DNA from: Oncomelania hupensis
Taxonomy: Eukaryota > Mollusca > Gastropoda > Littorinimorpha > Pomatiopsidae
Reading direction: 5' to 3'
Assembly: GCA_036898135.1 (NCBI GenBank)
Contig: CM072527.1
Span: 31,705,727-31,769,726 of the forward strand
Length of the DNA: 64,000 nucleotides
Shown piece by piece: positions 54,965-64,000 of the stretch. Made by a program: the position numbers and the translations under genes. The notes under the pieces are model-generated. The model had not been told where the DNA came from. It saw nothing but the letters and a program-made list of their open reading frames with translations, and did not search any database. How positions within the stretch are numbered: position 1 is the first letter of the stretch; each line of letters starts with the position of its first letter.

Positions 54965-56510
54965 CAGTGTTCCCGATTACGCACAGTAGTGCGTCAATTA
55001 CGCACAAAATATGAAAAATGACGCAGAAAAATTTGCATATGTGCGTCCTGTGGACGCACACATTTTTTTCGAAAAGCTGAAGTCAAAAATACGACCAACG
55101 AGTGGCGATCTAATTCACGGCATAATCAGAATCCAACTGAGACTGCCATTGCAGACGATTAAAGATTGTGTCGGGAGTTGTCGTTCTTAAAAATCGCATG
55201 CGCGCGCATTGTAAACTCCCTCCAAGCAATCCATTCACCGAACAGAAGAAATCTTCGTGAATCCATTCTTTGATTCTATCATACACGATCATGTCACTTC
55301 TGACTTGGTTGACTGGGCCCAAAACCCGTTCATCCACAGCAACATCAAGTACAGATCCAGAAGCTGTTGTGCAGGGTGCTCTGAAGGAGTTTGCAGCAAC
55401 CAAGCGTCTCAGGCTTAAATAAACATTTAATACATGTTTTAATTTTTTGGTTTCATATGATTATGATAACTAATGTGACGCTTTAACAGAGTTAAAAAAA
55501 AAAAAAGAAGAAAAAAAGTGAGGCTTGGACTTGTTTTTACATTTCTTTTTCCGATTTGGGGACTCTCAAAATTTGCACAAGGACTCTTAAAATTTTATAC
55601 CTGGGAGTCCCAAGGACTCTCATTTTTTGTGTGTGGAGGGAACACTGCCCGTACGGAATTTCCGTATTTTTTCCGGAAATTTGAAAAACTTGGCAAGCGC
55701 TACGGAAAATATGGATATTTGTATTACGGTACGGAAATTTTAAAAAATGATTAAAAAAAAAAATCGAAATCGTTGGCCTGTGGAAATTTACCGCATGACC
55801 TTTTTCCGAAGGTTTAATGCCGCAATGCGCAGTCGCAGTGGAGGCCTGTGACATCGAAGTTTCCGGTAGAGGCACCGAAGTTTGCCGAACTCGTTTTTGC
55901 ACAGTCGCAGTAAAGATCGGTGCTCGTGAGACAGAATTTAAAACATGGCGTTCAAACGAATGGCTAAGCAAAGTGATTGTGAATCTGAATCTTCAAAAAA
56001 AAAAAAAACGCGCAAGGGGCAGACATCACACTGACTCAACCAAAGCTTTTAGGTTTTGAAGTTAGTTCAGCCAGGCTAGCTATAAATAGCTTCGTCGGTG
56101 CTCTTCTTTCCTTTCCTTTCACTGAAAGGGAGGGTGTAGGCAAGCTATAAATAACCCGCAGCCAGCAAAATGTGGGAGAACCTAAGAGTGCTGCTCACAT
56201 AGGCATTGAGCTGGTGTGACATTTCTTGCCTCGTATTCGGAAAAGTGTCCTTTCGTTATTCGCGGCAGCACTGACTCAAAAGTACGATTTGTGCCAACCA
56301 GTTTGGTCTGTCCCCAATAAGCTTAGGTTTTGGGGGACGCAAATGCAACTCAACCAGTTTGGCATCTCCGCCGGTGATATGAACGACATCAAGCGGCACG
56401 CGGAAGGCCCACAGTATATGAAGAATTACGAGGCTTTGGAGAAGAAAAAGAACATTGTGGCAGCAAATCAATTTATCACTGAATTCTTCGCATAATATCA
56501 AAAAGGATGA
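54965..56510 (+). pseudogene. Decayed mobile element with hAT/BED-type zinc finger remnants
   Basis: A small frame at 55291-55422 (MSLLTWLTGPKTRSS ... ATKRLRLK, 43 codons) is followed by poly-A. Near 55943, MAFKRMAKQSDCESESSKKK looks like an N-terminus. At about 56380-56495, MNDIKRHAEGPQYMKNYEAL then AANQFITEFFA resembles the end of the BED-like finger of hAT-type transposase genes (NDIKRH ... ITSFF). A repeated theme is TACGGAATTTCCGTATTTTT and its variants at 55660-55740. Frames are broken, and family assignment is tentative. Confidence 0.4.
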
Positions 56511-56782
56511 ATGCAAAAACAATAGGTAGTAAAAGTAAATACGGAAATCGTAATAGTAATACTAAAATTTGAAAAAGCTAATACGGAAACTTCAAATTGA
56601 GGGTAGGCATGTCTGGTTGTACTGCCTTGGTTGTTTGGCTTTGTTGAGTAAGCACCACCATCCCATGTCAATAATGGTATTGATGTACTCGACATGGTTA
56701 TCAATGAGACAAGCAAACAACCTATTGTGATATTATTGAACGTGTCATGAATGCCCAACTTGTTTTGTGTGTGGTGTTTTAG

Positions 56783-56958
56783 TTGTTCAAGTGGTGGGCA
56801 TTAGAGACACTTCCAACCAGTCAGGGCTGGCGTTGGATTCTTCACGCAGCGAATCCTCGCGACTGAAAGCTCACGTCCACGCGCTGACCAACATGAACCG
56901 CACGTTGAGAGAGGAACTGAGCACCTACGACAAGTTGTGTCGCTCCATGGGAGTTCAG
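56783..56958 (+). CDS. Host gene, exon i (coiled coil)
   Basis: The acceptor GTGTTTTAG ends at 56782 and the donor GTTCAG|GTGAGC lies at 56958. Entry phase is 1, exit phase 0. About 58 residues end in a helix: SSRLKAHVHALTNMNRTL followed by REELSTYDKLCRSMGVQ. The helical pattern and the conserved look of this block make it a good search query for naming the gene. Confidence 0.85.
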
Positions 56959-57059
56959 GTGAGCAATTAGATAGTTTGTTGTGTTTGATAGTAGATGTAT
57001 GGTACTGGATGCAAGGCTATCTAAATACACCAATTCTGAAAATGTTGATTTCTGTTCGT

Positions 57060-57225
57060 TCTTCTAATAGTGACTTGCTTTTACACCTTATGTTGGAGTG
57101 ATGAAAGGGTGTTGTGCTATGTAGGAGTATGTGTAACATTTTAGCCTGTATATGTTGGTCACAGATTGCCGCACTTTGAGTCTGATTTAGGAATTAAGAG
57201 CGTATAGCATCCAGTATTATTAGCA
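57060..57225 (+). repeat. ATT-tailed repeat family 2, copy 2
   Basis: TTCTTCTAATAGTGACTTGC, GCACTTTGAGTCTGATTTAG and GAGCGTATAGCATCC match 8944-9162. The tail here is only two ATT units. Confidence 0.8.
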
Positions 57226-57227
57226 AT

Positions 57228-58110
57228 AGTATGCGATGCTATGCTACACTCTGCTATGCTATGCTAAATTACACTACACTACCTTGCTATACTACACTAT
57301 TCTACACTACACTGCTATACTACAGTAACCCCCGTTGGGGTGCCGGGGGTTTCGGTATAAATAGTATCCCCACTTTCTGGAAATTTAGTGCTTTAAATTC
57401 CCACTGTCGCTGTCTTTCTCATTTGTTCTTTCTAATTCCTGCTCTGTTCTATCAATCTGCTATACTATCTTCTTCTTCTCTAGACCAGTCATCTACCTTT
57501 TTTCTTGAAAACTCTTCCGGGACAAGACTCCTTGTTTATGTGTGAGGTCTGTTGGATCAGCTTGGGAAGATTGGACGCTTTCTGCCAGGTGGTCACTAGG
57601 GCTTCCTATGATGTTATTATTTAGCAATGTAGGCATTTTATATGTATGTGTTTTGTTGATATTTTATAATGATGTCTGTGTTTTATTTGTTTTTGTAAAC
57701 GGGGGTTCGATAAAGAGTATAGCCTCAGCGTCTCCCGCGTGGGATGTCTTTATTGTAAAGTGACTGGCTGGTGGAGTGCCTTCAGTTTTGCCACTAGGGT
57801 TGTTTCGGCAGATCTTCTATGCAGATCGGGGGTTGTCCGGTCCTGATTTGGCTCGGAAGAGTCCGCTGGACCTAAAGCAATAATCATGTAATGTAATGTT
57901 ATACTACAGTACACTACATTTCTATACTATACTACACTGTACTGTACTATAATATCACTACACTACATGGCACTACACTACATTACCATACCCTAAACTA
58001 CACTACACTGCATTACACTACTACACTGTACTTCACTACATTACACTACATTTCTAAACTATACTACATTGTACTGTGCTATCACTACACTACACTACAC
58101 TATACTATAT
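57228..58110. repeat. CTACA-rich array, split by a retroposon
   Basis: Left part 57228-57327 (GCTATGCTACACT, ACACTACACTAC) and right part 57900-58110 (ACTACACTACATTTCTATAC), both built from ACTAC/TGCTA pentamers. They were one array before insertion of the 572-bp element. Confidence 0.88.
57328..57899 (+). mobile_element. 572-bp retroposon, complete copy with target duplication
   Basis: Flanked by a perfect 12-bp duplication TATACTACAGTA at 57316-57327 and 57900-57911. It starts ACCCCCGTTGGGGTGCCGGG with TATAAATAG close behind, and has no ORF over about 100 codons. The 3' end GGTCCTGATTTGGCTCGGAA, GAGTCCGCTGGACCTAAAGC is identical in order to the LINE tail at 24936-24970. Non-autonomous. The lack of tRNA-like boxes separates it from classic SINEs. 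Confidence 0.92.
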
Positions 58111-58281
58111 ATGATATTCTTCCCTGCAGACTGTGTTTACAAAAGTCAGCCATTAATTTATTTTGGTCTATCACAAAATCCTTAAGATGCGTTTTTTTAA
58201 TACTAGTTATAAATTAATTTAAAAAAAATATATGTATATATTTGTTTAAACGGATGGATTTTTTTTTTTTTTTTTGGGCAG

Positions 58282-58426
58282 GTTTCGGCGGAGAGCGTAG
58301 GAACAGGAGAGAGCATGAGCGTGGATGAAAGTTGTGACGGAGAGACGCGACTGTTACAGCTCCACTTGGCAGAACTTCGTCGTCTTCGCGCTCGCATGGA
58401 GCAGCTGGATACGGACGCTCACAACG
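58282..58426 (+). CDS. Host gene, exon j (coiled coil)
   Basis: A poly-T tract and GGGCAG acceptor end at 58281; the donor CACAACG|GTAAAG lies at 58426. It enters in phase 0 and exits in phase 1. An acidic, Ser-rich start (GESMSVDESCDGE) leads into an Arg/Leu-rich helix (LHLAELRRLRARMEQLD). The preceding exon ends in phase 0 in the same style, so the two join in frame. Confidence 0.85.
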
Positions 58427-58534
58427 GTAAAGTTGCTTTGCTGGTCTTCATCGCTTTTCTCAGGGACAGTTAAGTGGATGGGCTTTTATTCAAGCAGAAG
58501 GACAAAAAAAAGGAAAGTTTGCACACTATTGATC

Positions 58535-58650
58535 CCTTGTCTGCCCAACTGTGAATACGTAAGTGGGTTGCCAACTCTTTTGATAACTGGACAAGTACAG
58601 CAGTGAGGGAGCCCTGCCCTCATAAAGCTGGCCCATGTCTATCCCCTGCC
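58535..58650 (+). repeat. SINE family 3 fragment
   Basis: CCCAACTGTGAATACGTAAG, GCAGTGAGGGAGCCCTGCCC and CATAAAGCTGGCCCATG match the middle and 3' half of the family. It sits about 110 bp downstream of the exon j donor. Confidence 0.72.
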
Positions 58651-59606
58651 TGACTGCCAGATGACTAGGTCGCTGTTATTCCTGAAGAGGTAGAAGATAA
58701 ATCTAGCAGCGGTAAGCAAGTAAACTGGAGTTTTCGCTAACATTTGTATTTCTGTAAACTAGAAAAGCAGTGTTGAAATCTGCGTGACAGGTTCCGTCTC
58801 TGCCAATCTTCTTCCAATTCCAGCTTGGCTTCTCTTCAACTTCTGTCTAGTTAAGTAACAGCATACATGAGTTAACTTGGGCTGGCAAACTGTCCCACCC
58901 GTTTTCAGAGGCTGAGATAGTCTTGGGGTGGCACACGAGCCAAGTTCAGACAATGCCTACTGTTACCGTACAGACGTATTTATTATGGAAAATTAATAAA
59001 ATAAACAGAACATTCCGAAAATTTCTGATTTTATTCGCCTGTTCCAGTCAGCAAATTTCCCTCCAAAAATAAAGTCAAGTCATAGCACAGACAGAACATT
59101 TCCCTCCCGGTTTGCCGAGGAGTGGTTCCCCACTTCTGTGAAAGTTAATCGGAGTTAGCGTTCTAATGCAGAATGGATGCACATGTGCAAAGCGGCTTCT
59201 CCGAACTTCCAGAGTAGGCCTACTATTGGCGAAGATGACGGGTCCCTTTCACAAAATCACATCATTTTGGAGGTCATACAAGCCATGTAATAAACAAAAA
59301 TATACCCACGAACCTCATTTTTCACAAAAACACCAAGAAAGAGTTTGTGAACTTTCACCTTTGCATATTAATGAGAACATAAACTGCTGATGTCACGGAC
59401 AGAAAGTAGTGCGGAATCACTTTCATAATGAAAATCACTCGCTTTCGATAGATCCTTAGAATGATTGCTCTGGTGGTTCACTGTTGATTTAGTTCCCTAC
59501 CCTCCCTCTTTCCTGGGATGGGTTTCTACCCTGTCTGCACTATTGCCTCAGTGTAGACATTAAAGCTTAATTGTTCATTGGTCTATTTTATAATATGTTC
59601 CCACAG
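58651..59606. other. Intron 10, no recognisable feature
   Basis: Unique sequence, short frames only. Confidence 0.4.
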
Positions 59607-59770
59607 CTGTGCACGTGACCTCCCTGCTGAATGAACAGCTTTTGAAGAGGATCAGCGAGCTGGAGATACTGGTGTCTCGACTGAGGGAGGAGCTGTCCAC
59701 ACAGCAAACCGCAGTCCAGGAACACCACACCACCATTATACAGCGAGAGAAAACAATCACTGAAATCAAG
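59607..59770 (+). CDS. Host gene, exon k (coiled coil)
   Basis: The acceptor TTCCCACAG ends at 59606 and the donor ATCAAG|GTAGGG lies at 59770. It enters in phase 1 and exits in phase 0. The 54 residues form one continuous heptad-rich helix, SLLNEQLLKRISELEILVSR followed by LREELSTQQTAVQEH. No break or domain was seen. Confidence 0.88.
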
Positions 59771-60618
59771 GTAGGGGGGGAGGGGGGAACTAAGGTGAGT
59801 GGGAAGGGGATGTTTTCCTTTGGCTTGGTTTTTTACATTTTCTTTTTTTTTTTTAATTTGTTACTTACTCACCTTAGCTTGAAGTTTGATAAAATGTATT
59901 CCATTAAATTTGATCTTATAATAATACTGGAGGCGAAACTTCCATTTTGCCTTGGTAAAACTCAAAAGCTCTGCAGTGTGTATATATGCTCACTTGCTTC
60001 CATCTACTGGGTGGTTGAAAAATAGGTCCCTATTGAAAATTGCTTATAGCTTTCATAAATAGCGCTGCATACATGTGAAACAAAACATGATTTTTACTGA
60101 GCTAGGATTTCATGGCTGATCAGTGACAAGAGCAGCCCATAATGGTCCATCACCTGACACTGCAAGAGCAAGCACACCTCTGACATAAAACCTAGGCTTG
60201 TTATTTCACTACGGTTTTTATCAGCACAATAAACAGTGACTATTTTCACAGTTCATACCACCATGGAAAGTCATGGACATTCCAATAAAGTCATGAAATT
60301 TTCTATAGTCATGGAAATTCCAATAAAGTCATGGACATTTTAATAAAACGGGAATTTTTGTTCCAATAGTTTGTCTTCTGGACTTGTTGACCAAATCAAA
60401 TGCTGTGAGACAGTCGGCAAAGGATAAGGAGAAAGTCCTTCTTGAAATTCAAAAGAACGTTGACGTTAAACTAAAACCGAATGTTGTTTTTTTTGTTTAT
60501 GTGTGGGGGAGTGTGTGTGGGAGTGTTTGTTGAGCGGTTCACCTGTTCTGGATAAATATACTTTGGACATGGAAAAAGTCATGGAAAATCTGTTTGAACT
60601 CTGTATTTGGTGCTGCAG
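59771..60618. other. Intron 11, no recognisable gene
   Basis: Near 60110-60160, GATCAGTGACAAGAGCAGCC then ATCACCTGACACT is shared in diverged form with 42318-42362 (CAGTGACGAGAGCTGCTCAT), a minor repeat. Near 60260-60340 and 60570 the words AAAGTCATGGAAATTCCAAT recur. Confidence 0.5.
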
Positions 60619-60771
60619 GTGATTCGGCAGAAACAGGACCAAGAGATAGAGCTCTTGAGGGACAACCTGACGGCACTACAGGACTGCCAGACACAGAGGG
60701 AGGAACAGGTCCAAGAGCTGGCGCAACAAGTTGACACGCTGGAGTCTGAACTTGATGCTGCTAGACAGCAG
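60619..60771 (+). CDS. Host gene, exon l (coiled coil)
   Basis: The acceptor GTGCTGCAG ends at 60618 and the donor CAGCAG|GTAAGC lies at 60771. Phase 0 at both ends, 51 codons. It is entirely coiled coil (QDQEIELLRDNLTALQDCQT, then VQELAQQVDTLESELDAARQ) and continues the helix from the previous exon. Confidence 0.9.
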
Positions 60772-60839
60772 GTAAGCGGTTATGTAATAATAATCCTCCT
60801 CTTCTTTTTCCTTCTTCCTCTTTCTCCTCTCTCTAAAGG

Positions 60840-61600
60840 ATTGTTGGCATAGTCCAGGTCTGCCTACTGTCCCAGAGAGACCGTATTTGTCCCTTAAAAT
60901 CGAAGATATGCACCAAATGTTCCGGAATCCCAATTTTCAGTGGCGTGTCCTGGAAAAAGAGTCAATTCACATATGTGAGAAAGTTTTGGCGCAGGAATAC
61001 TGGTTAGGTACACTTGTCACCGTAGAACCATTTTCACTTGCTCCGAAATTTGCCAAGGCCACAGTACCAAGTGTGCGCATGCATAATGCATTCTATTTGT
61101 GTTGACAGTCATGCGCAGTCCTTTCACCGAAACTTGAAAAACAATGGCATCATCGAAAAGAAAAGCTTCATGCGATAATGGTTTAGCCTCTGCCTCATCC
61201 TTTACTTTGGCAAAGAAACGTTGCACCACATTTAAAACAGACTACACGAAATATCCGTTCATGAAACATGGGGAAAATGGTGACACTTTCACATTTTGTG
61301 AACTGCTTCGAGGTCTTCTTGGTATGTCCCTGAAAGTTAGAGAGTGTCCTTTATTTGTCATGTTTGTCCCTAAAAGCATACATTTAGGGAAGACAGGTCT
61401 GCATTGTCTGAAGCAAGGCATTTGTCTGGTAGACCACTTCTCTTGGTTGTCTTACCCTGCAATAATGGTACTACTACTGCAAGTAGTAGTAGTAATAGTA
61501 GTAGTAGTTTAAGGACAAAATATGCAGCCAAGCCTTTGCGAATGTCCTTTCTTTGACCAGTTTAAGTATTTTATTAATTTGTCTCTTATGCGTGCACATT
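60840..61600 (+). pseudogene. Decayed mobile element with BED-type finger start
   Basis: At 61144 a start ATGGCATCATCGAAAAG opens MASSKRKASCDNGLASASSF, then YTKYPFMKHGENGDTFTFC. The pattern (basic/Ser tail, Lys-Tyr-Pro, aromatic-Cys) resembles the N-terminal finger of hAT-type transposase genes, but the second Cys is lost (CELLRG). Upstream, 60860-61100 contains short frames with no match I can name. It pairs in type with 54965-56510. Confidence 0.4.
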
Positions 61601-62017
61601 TTCCTACAGATCGTTCATCATAGCTATAGAAAATCCGTTTAAATTTTGGTAATTCATCCAACTGGTTTTTAAAAGAATTTATGTTAGGTGTTGTTTTTTT
61701 TTATTTAAAAAAAAAAAAAGACTGTGGGAAATCATTTTTTAAAGTAGCAACCCTGTTAGAAAAACAAAATCCTCGCAGGCTAGTATTGCAGTACTGTGCG
61801 AAGATTTTCGGGTTCTGTCACCAAATGGTGCTGCAAAATGTCATTCCCGTTTAGGTCATTGAGGCCATTCTACATTTTAAAAATTACTGGATGCAATCAG
61901 TATAAATTTAAAACTAAACATCGATTTCTCTTCCGCCTTCTGTAACAGCTGTCACTTCAGATCGCCATTCTTTGAGTTCGACAGAAGAAAAAGTACATGA
62001 TAGCATCCTGTTTTATG

Positions 62018-62035
62018 ATGATGATGATGATGATG

Positions 62036-62101
<66 letters not shown>

Positions 62102-62102
62102 T
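62018..62102. repeat. (GAT)n(TAT)n microsatellite
   Basis: (ATG) units followed by about 22 ATT units, 62018-62101. Confidence 0.97.
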
Positions 62103-62395
62103 GATAATAGACACCAAAACTACTACTAATAGCAAAAAGAGGTAACAAACACACACACATTTCTTAACAATATATCCATATTCCCCTATAATACAGATAG
62201 GGTGACCTACACTATGCAAGTATGAAGGCAAGGTGATGTAGATTTGATGGGAAAACTCCATTAGCACTCACTGTGAACAGTTTGGTCAGAAGCGTTATTT
62301 TTCGTTTCTTCTTTTTAACCATGTAGTTAGTGGCAATGTGAGCGATAGAGTCATTCTCCTCTGGTTATTCCTGACATTCTTCGCATGTTTCTCAG

Positions 62396-62668
62396 GTGAG
62401 AGAACTGGAAGGAGAACTGGGCGAATCGCAGCAACGCCGACAGTCCTTCGACGTCAAGTTCTCCAAATCCCAGCAGTCCCTGCACGACCTGGAGTCCCAG
62501 CTGGCCAAGGCCAAGCGCAAGCTCAAGGTCATGGAGGCGGAACTCCTGGCCTCGCAGAAGACCTGCCAGAAGCTGGAAGCACAGGTGGCGGAGGTGCAGA
62601 GCGAGAGGGACCAGACCCAGGCAGAGTTGGAAGAGGTGCAGACGCAGTTTGGGATCATTGAGAAAGAG
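62396..62668 (+). CDS. Host gene, exon m (coiled coil)
   Basis: The acceptor TTTCTCAG ends at 62395 and the donor AAAGAG|GTCAGG lies at 62668. Phase 0 at both ends, 91 codons. It is an uninterrupted, highly charged coiled coil with regular Leu spacing (SLHDLESQLAKAKRKLKVME, QVAEVQSERDQTQAELEEVQ). Its GC content is clearly higher than that of the surrounding intron. Confidence 0.92.
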
Positions 62669-62804
62669 GTCAGGGCTTGCCATTGTCACTTTCTCTTGTA
62701 ACCTACTGCAGACAGTGCATGTAGGACATGGACAGATAGCCAATATTGGCATTAGACGCAGTCTCGTCTAAAATTCTAAAATTAACATTTCTTTTCCCCT
62801 ACCG

Positions 62805-62980
62805 TCTTCTAATAGCGACTTGACTTGTACACTACATGTTTGAGGGATGAATGGTGTGTGTGTGTTGTATGTGTAGGAGTGCCTGTAACATGTGAGGGTA
62901 CATGTGTGTTCCATATAGATTGCCATACTTTGAGTCTGATTTAGGTGTAAGGCGCATACGACACCCATTATTATTATTGT
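62805..62980 (+). repeat. ATT-tailed repeat family 2, copy 3
   Basis: GTCTTCTAATAGCGACTTGA, GCCTGTAACATGTGAGGG, ACTTTGAGTCTGATTTAGGT and GGCGCATACGACACCC, then (ATT)4. It lies between exons m and n. Confidence 0.82.
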
Positions 62981-63365
62981 TAATTAATAGTCCAGTTTCC
63001 ACTAAACAGATGACCTTGACGCTAGCTGAGTGTCAAAGATCTATCAAGCATAGCTAGGCTATGTGTAGGTGCACACCCTCAACAGCCTCCGACACTCGGT
63101 TCGGGTTCAGCGTCGCTGTGAGGCTGATGGTCTGTATCATCTTAGCAACAAGCTGAGAGAGGTGCAAGGCGTAATGCCAACAGGTCTGGCTGTGGAATGT
63201 GAATTGGAGGAACAAGGATATTTTTATGCCTTGATAAGACGTGTCAGTCTCTGTGTTGAATTCAGTCTCGTAACCAAAACACTCTAGTATTAAGTAGCAA
63301 GTTAGATGGCAAAACAGGTAACTTTATTTCCAACTACTTTTTTTTTTCTTTCTTGTCCGCTTTAG

Positions 63366-63650
63366 ATGACGGAGAAAGTGGAATCCTTGGAGAAAGAGCT
63401 GAGCGTGATGAAGCATGACAACAATCAGCTGACCTCTGACCTTCGCTCCGAGGCGGAGCAGCGATCCAGCGTGGAGCAAGAGCTGGCCGAGGTGCGGAGC
63501 GAGAGGGAGGAGATGTGCAAGTCGCAAGGGTCGTTGCAGGAAGAGTGCCAACAGCAAAGGCAGAGAGTGCAGCATTACCAGGAACGCATGCAGCACTACG
63601 AGCATTGCATGAGGGATTACCAACACAGGTTGAGAGACTGTGAGACCCAG
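63366..63650 (+). CDS. Host gene, exon n (coiled coil; last exon in the window)
   Basis: The acceptor CCGCTTTAG ends at 63365 and the donor ACCCAG|GTCAGT lies at 63650. Phase 0 at both ends, 95 codons. The coiled coil (EKVESLEKELSVMKHDNNQL) passes into a Gln/His/Tyr/Arg-rich helix with a near repeat, QHYQERM / QHYEHCM. The open 3' donor shows that the gene continues past the window. Confidence 0.92.
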
Positions 63651-64000
63651 GTCAGTTGCTGCTTTGTCTCCCCTACCTATCCCCCCCCCCCCTCCCAAAA
63701 AAAAAAAAAAAAAAAAGTTATTGTAACCTTTAGCAGTTTGATTATTGTAGTAGACTATGATGACGATGATACAGAGTTGCTGATCGCACAGTGATGATGT
63801 AGGCATTGGTGATATTGGGTTAAATACTCCAACAAACCGACAGAAATTCCTCCTTTTGGTATCAGAATACGTCCTCACTTTGACACTGCAGGCATAGATG
63901 TTGACTCTGTTAATGATGATCAATTGCTAACTGTACTTCCACCTTGGAACCTCCTCAACCCCATTATCAACTTCGCTCTTACATCCTTCAAAAAGACCGA
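63651..64000 (+). other. Intron 14 start, incomplete
   Basis: C run and A run at 63679-63716, then AT-rich sequence. From about 63860 to the end, the + strand reads ADVDSVNDDQLLTVLPPWNL then LNPIINFAL, coding-like, but no clear acceptor or reading phase links it to the host gene. It could be part of another repeat. Confidence 0.35.

Overview
The window is eukaryotic nuclear DNA: part of a large, intron-rich gene on the + strand, heavily loaded with transposable elements and simple repeats. The repeat mix (RTE-type and L2/CR1-type LINEs, Ty3/gypsy elements, several tRNA-like SINE families, abundant CT, CTT, ATCT and ATT arrays, AAGGTCA-rich repeats) suggests a lophotrochozoan, probably a mollusc. 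That taxonomic guess is inference only. No prokaryotic features are present.

Host gene. Fourteen exons (1-74, then thirteen exons from 39245 to 63650) can be chained. They have AG/GT splice sites, all thirteen junction phases agree, and together they give 3963 nt (1321 codons) without a stop. The gene runs off both ends of the window. The protein alternates coiled coil with low-complexity Ser/Thr/Pro-rich linkers. It looks like a large centrosomal or cytoskeletal scaffold; the centrosomin/CDK5RAP2-myomegalin type is my best guess, not proven.

Intron 1 (75-39244) is a 39 kb repeat landscape: a 0.7 kb pyrimidine tract right after the donor, minisatellites with 65, 19/38 and 24 bp units, an AGT-punctuated array, several SINEs, a solo LTR carrying a foldback MITE, and three RTE-type LINE copies. 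The largest LINE copy (minus strand, 9290-21010) is split by an 8.7 kb Ty3/gypsy element (10963-19678, TSD GTCTC) with an intact 1521-codon gag-pol ORF. In that ORF integrase lies upstream of reverse transcriptase, the unusual Gmr1-like order. Its 5' LTR is in turn interrupted by a SINE whose body resembles 5S rRNA.

Intron 6 (43580-51740) holds an AAGGTCA-rich repeat, a second 5S-like SINE with a 33 bp internal expansion, and a 572 bp-type retroposon split by a second Ty3/gypsy element (45877-51245, TSD CTATG, LTRs of equal length with no difference seen). This element has the same IN-before-RT order but has lost most of RT and RNase H. The 572 bp retroposon shares its 3' end with a decayed RNase-H-bearing LINE at 24118-24985, which suggests a LINE/SINE partnership by shared tail.

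The later introns (51970-63365) contain a 31 bp minisatellite, decayed hAT/BED-like fragments, ATT-tailed SINE copies and a CTACA array split by a complete copy of the 572 bp retroposon. Most long open frames in the window are simple-repeat artefacts and were left out.
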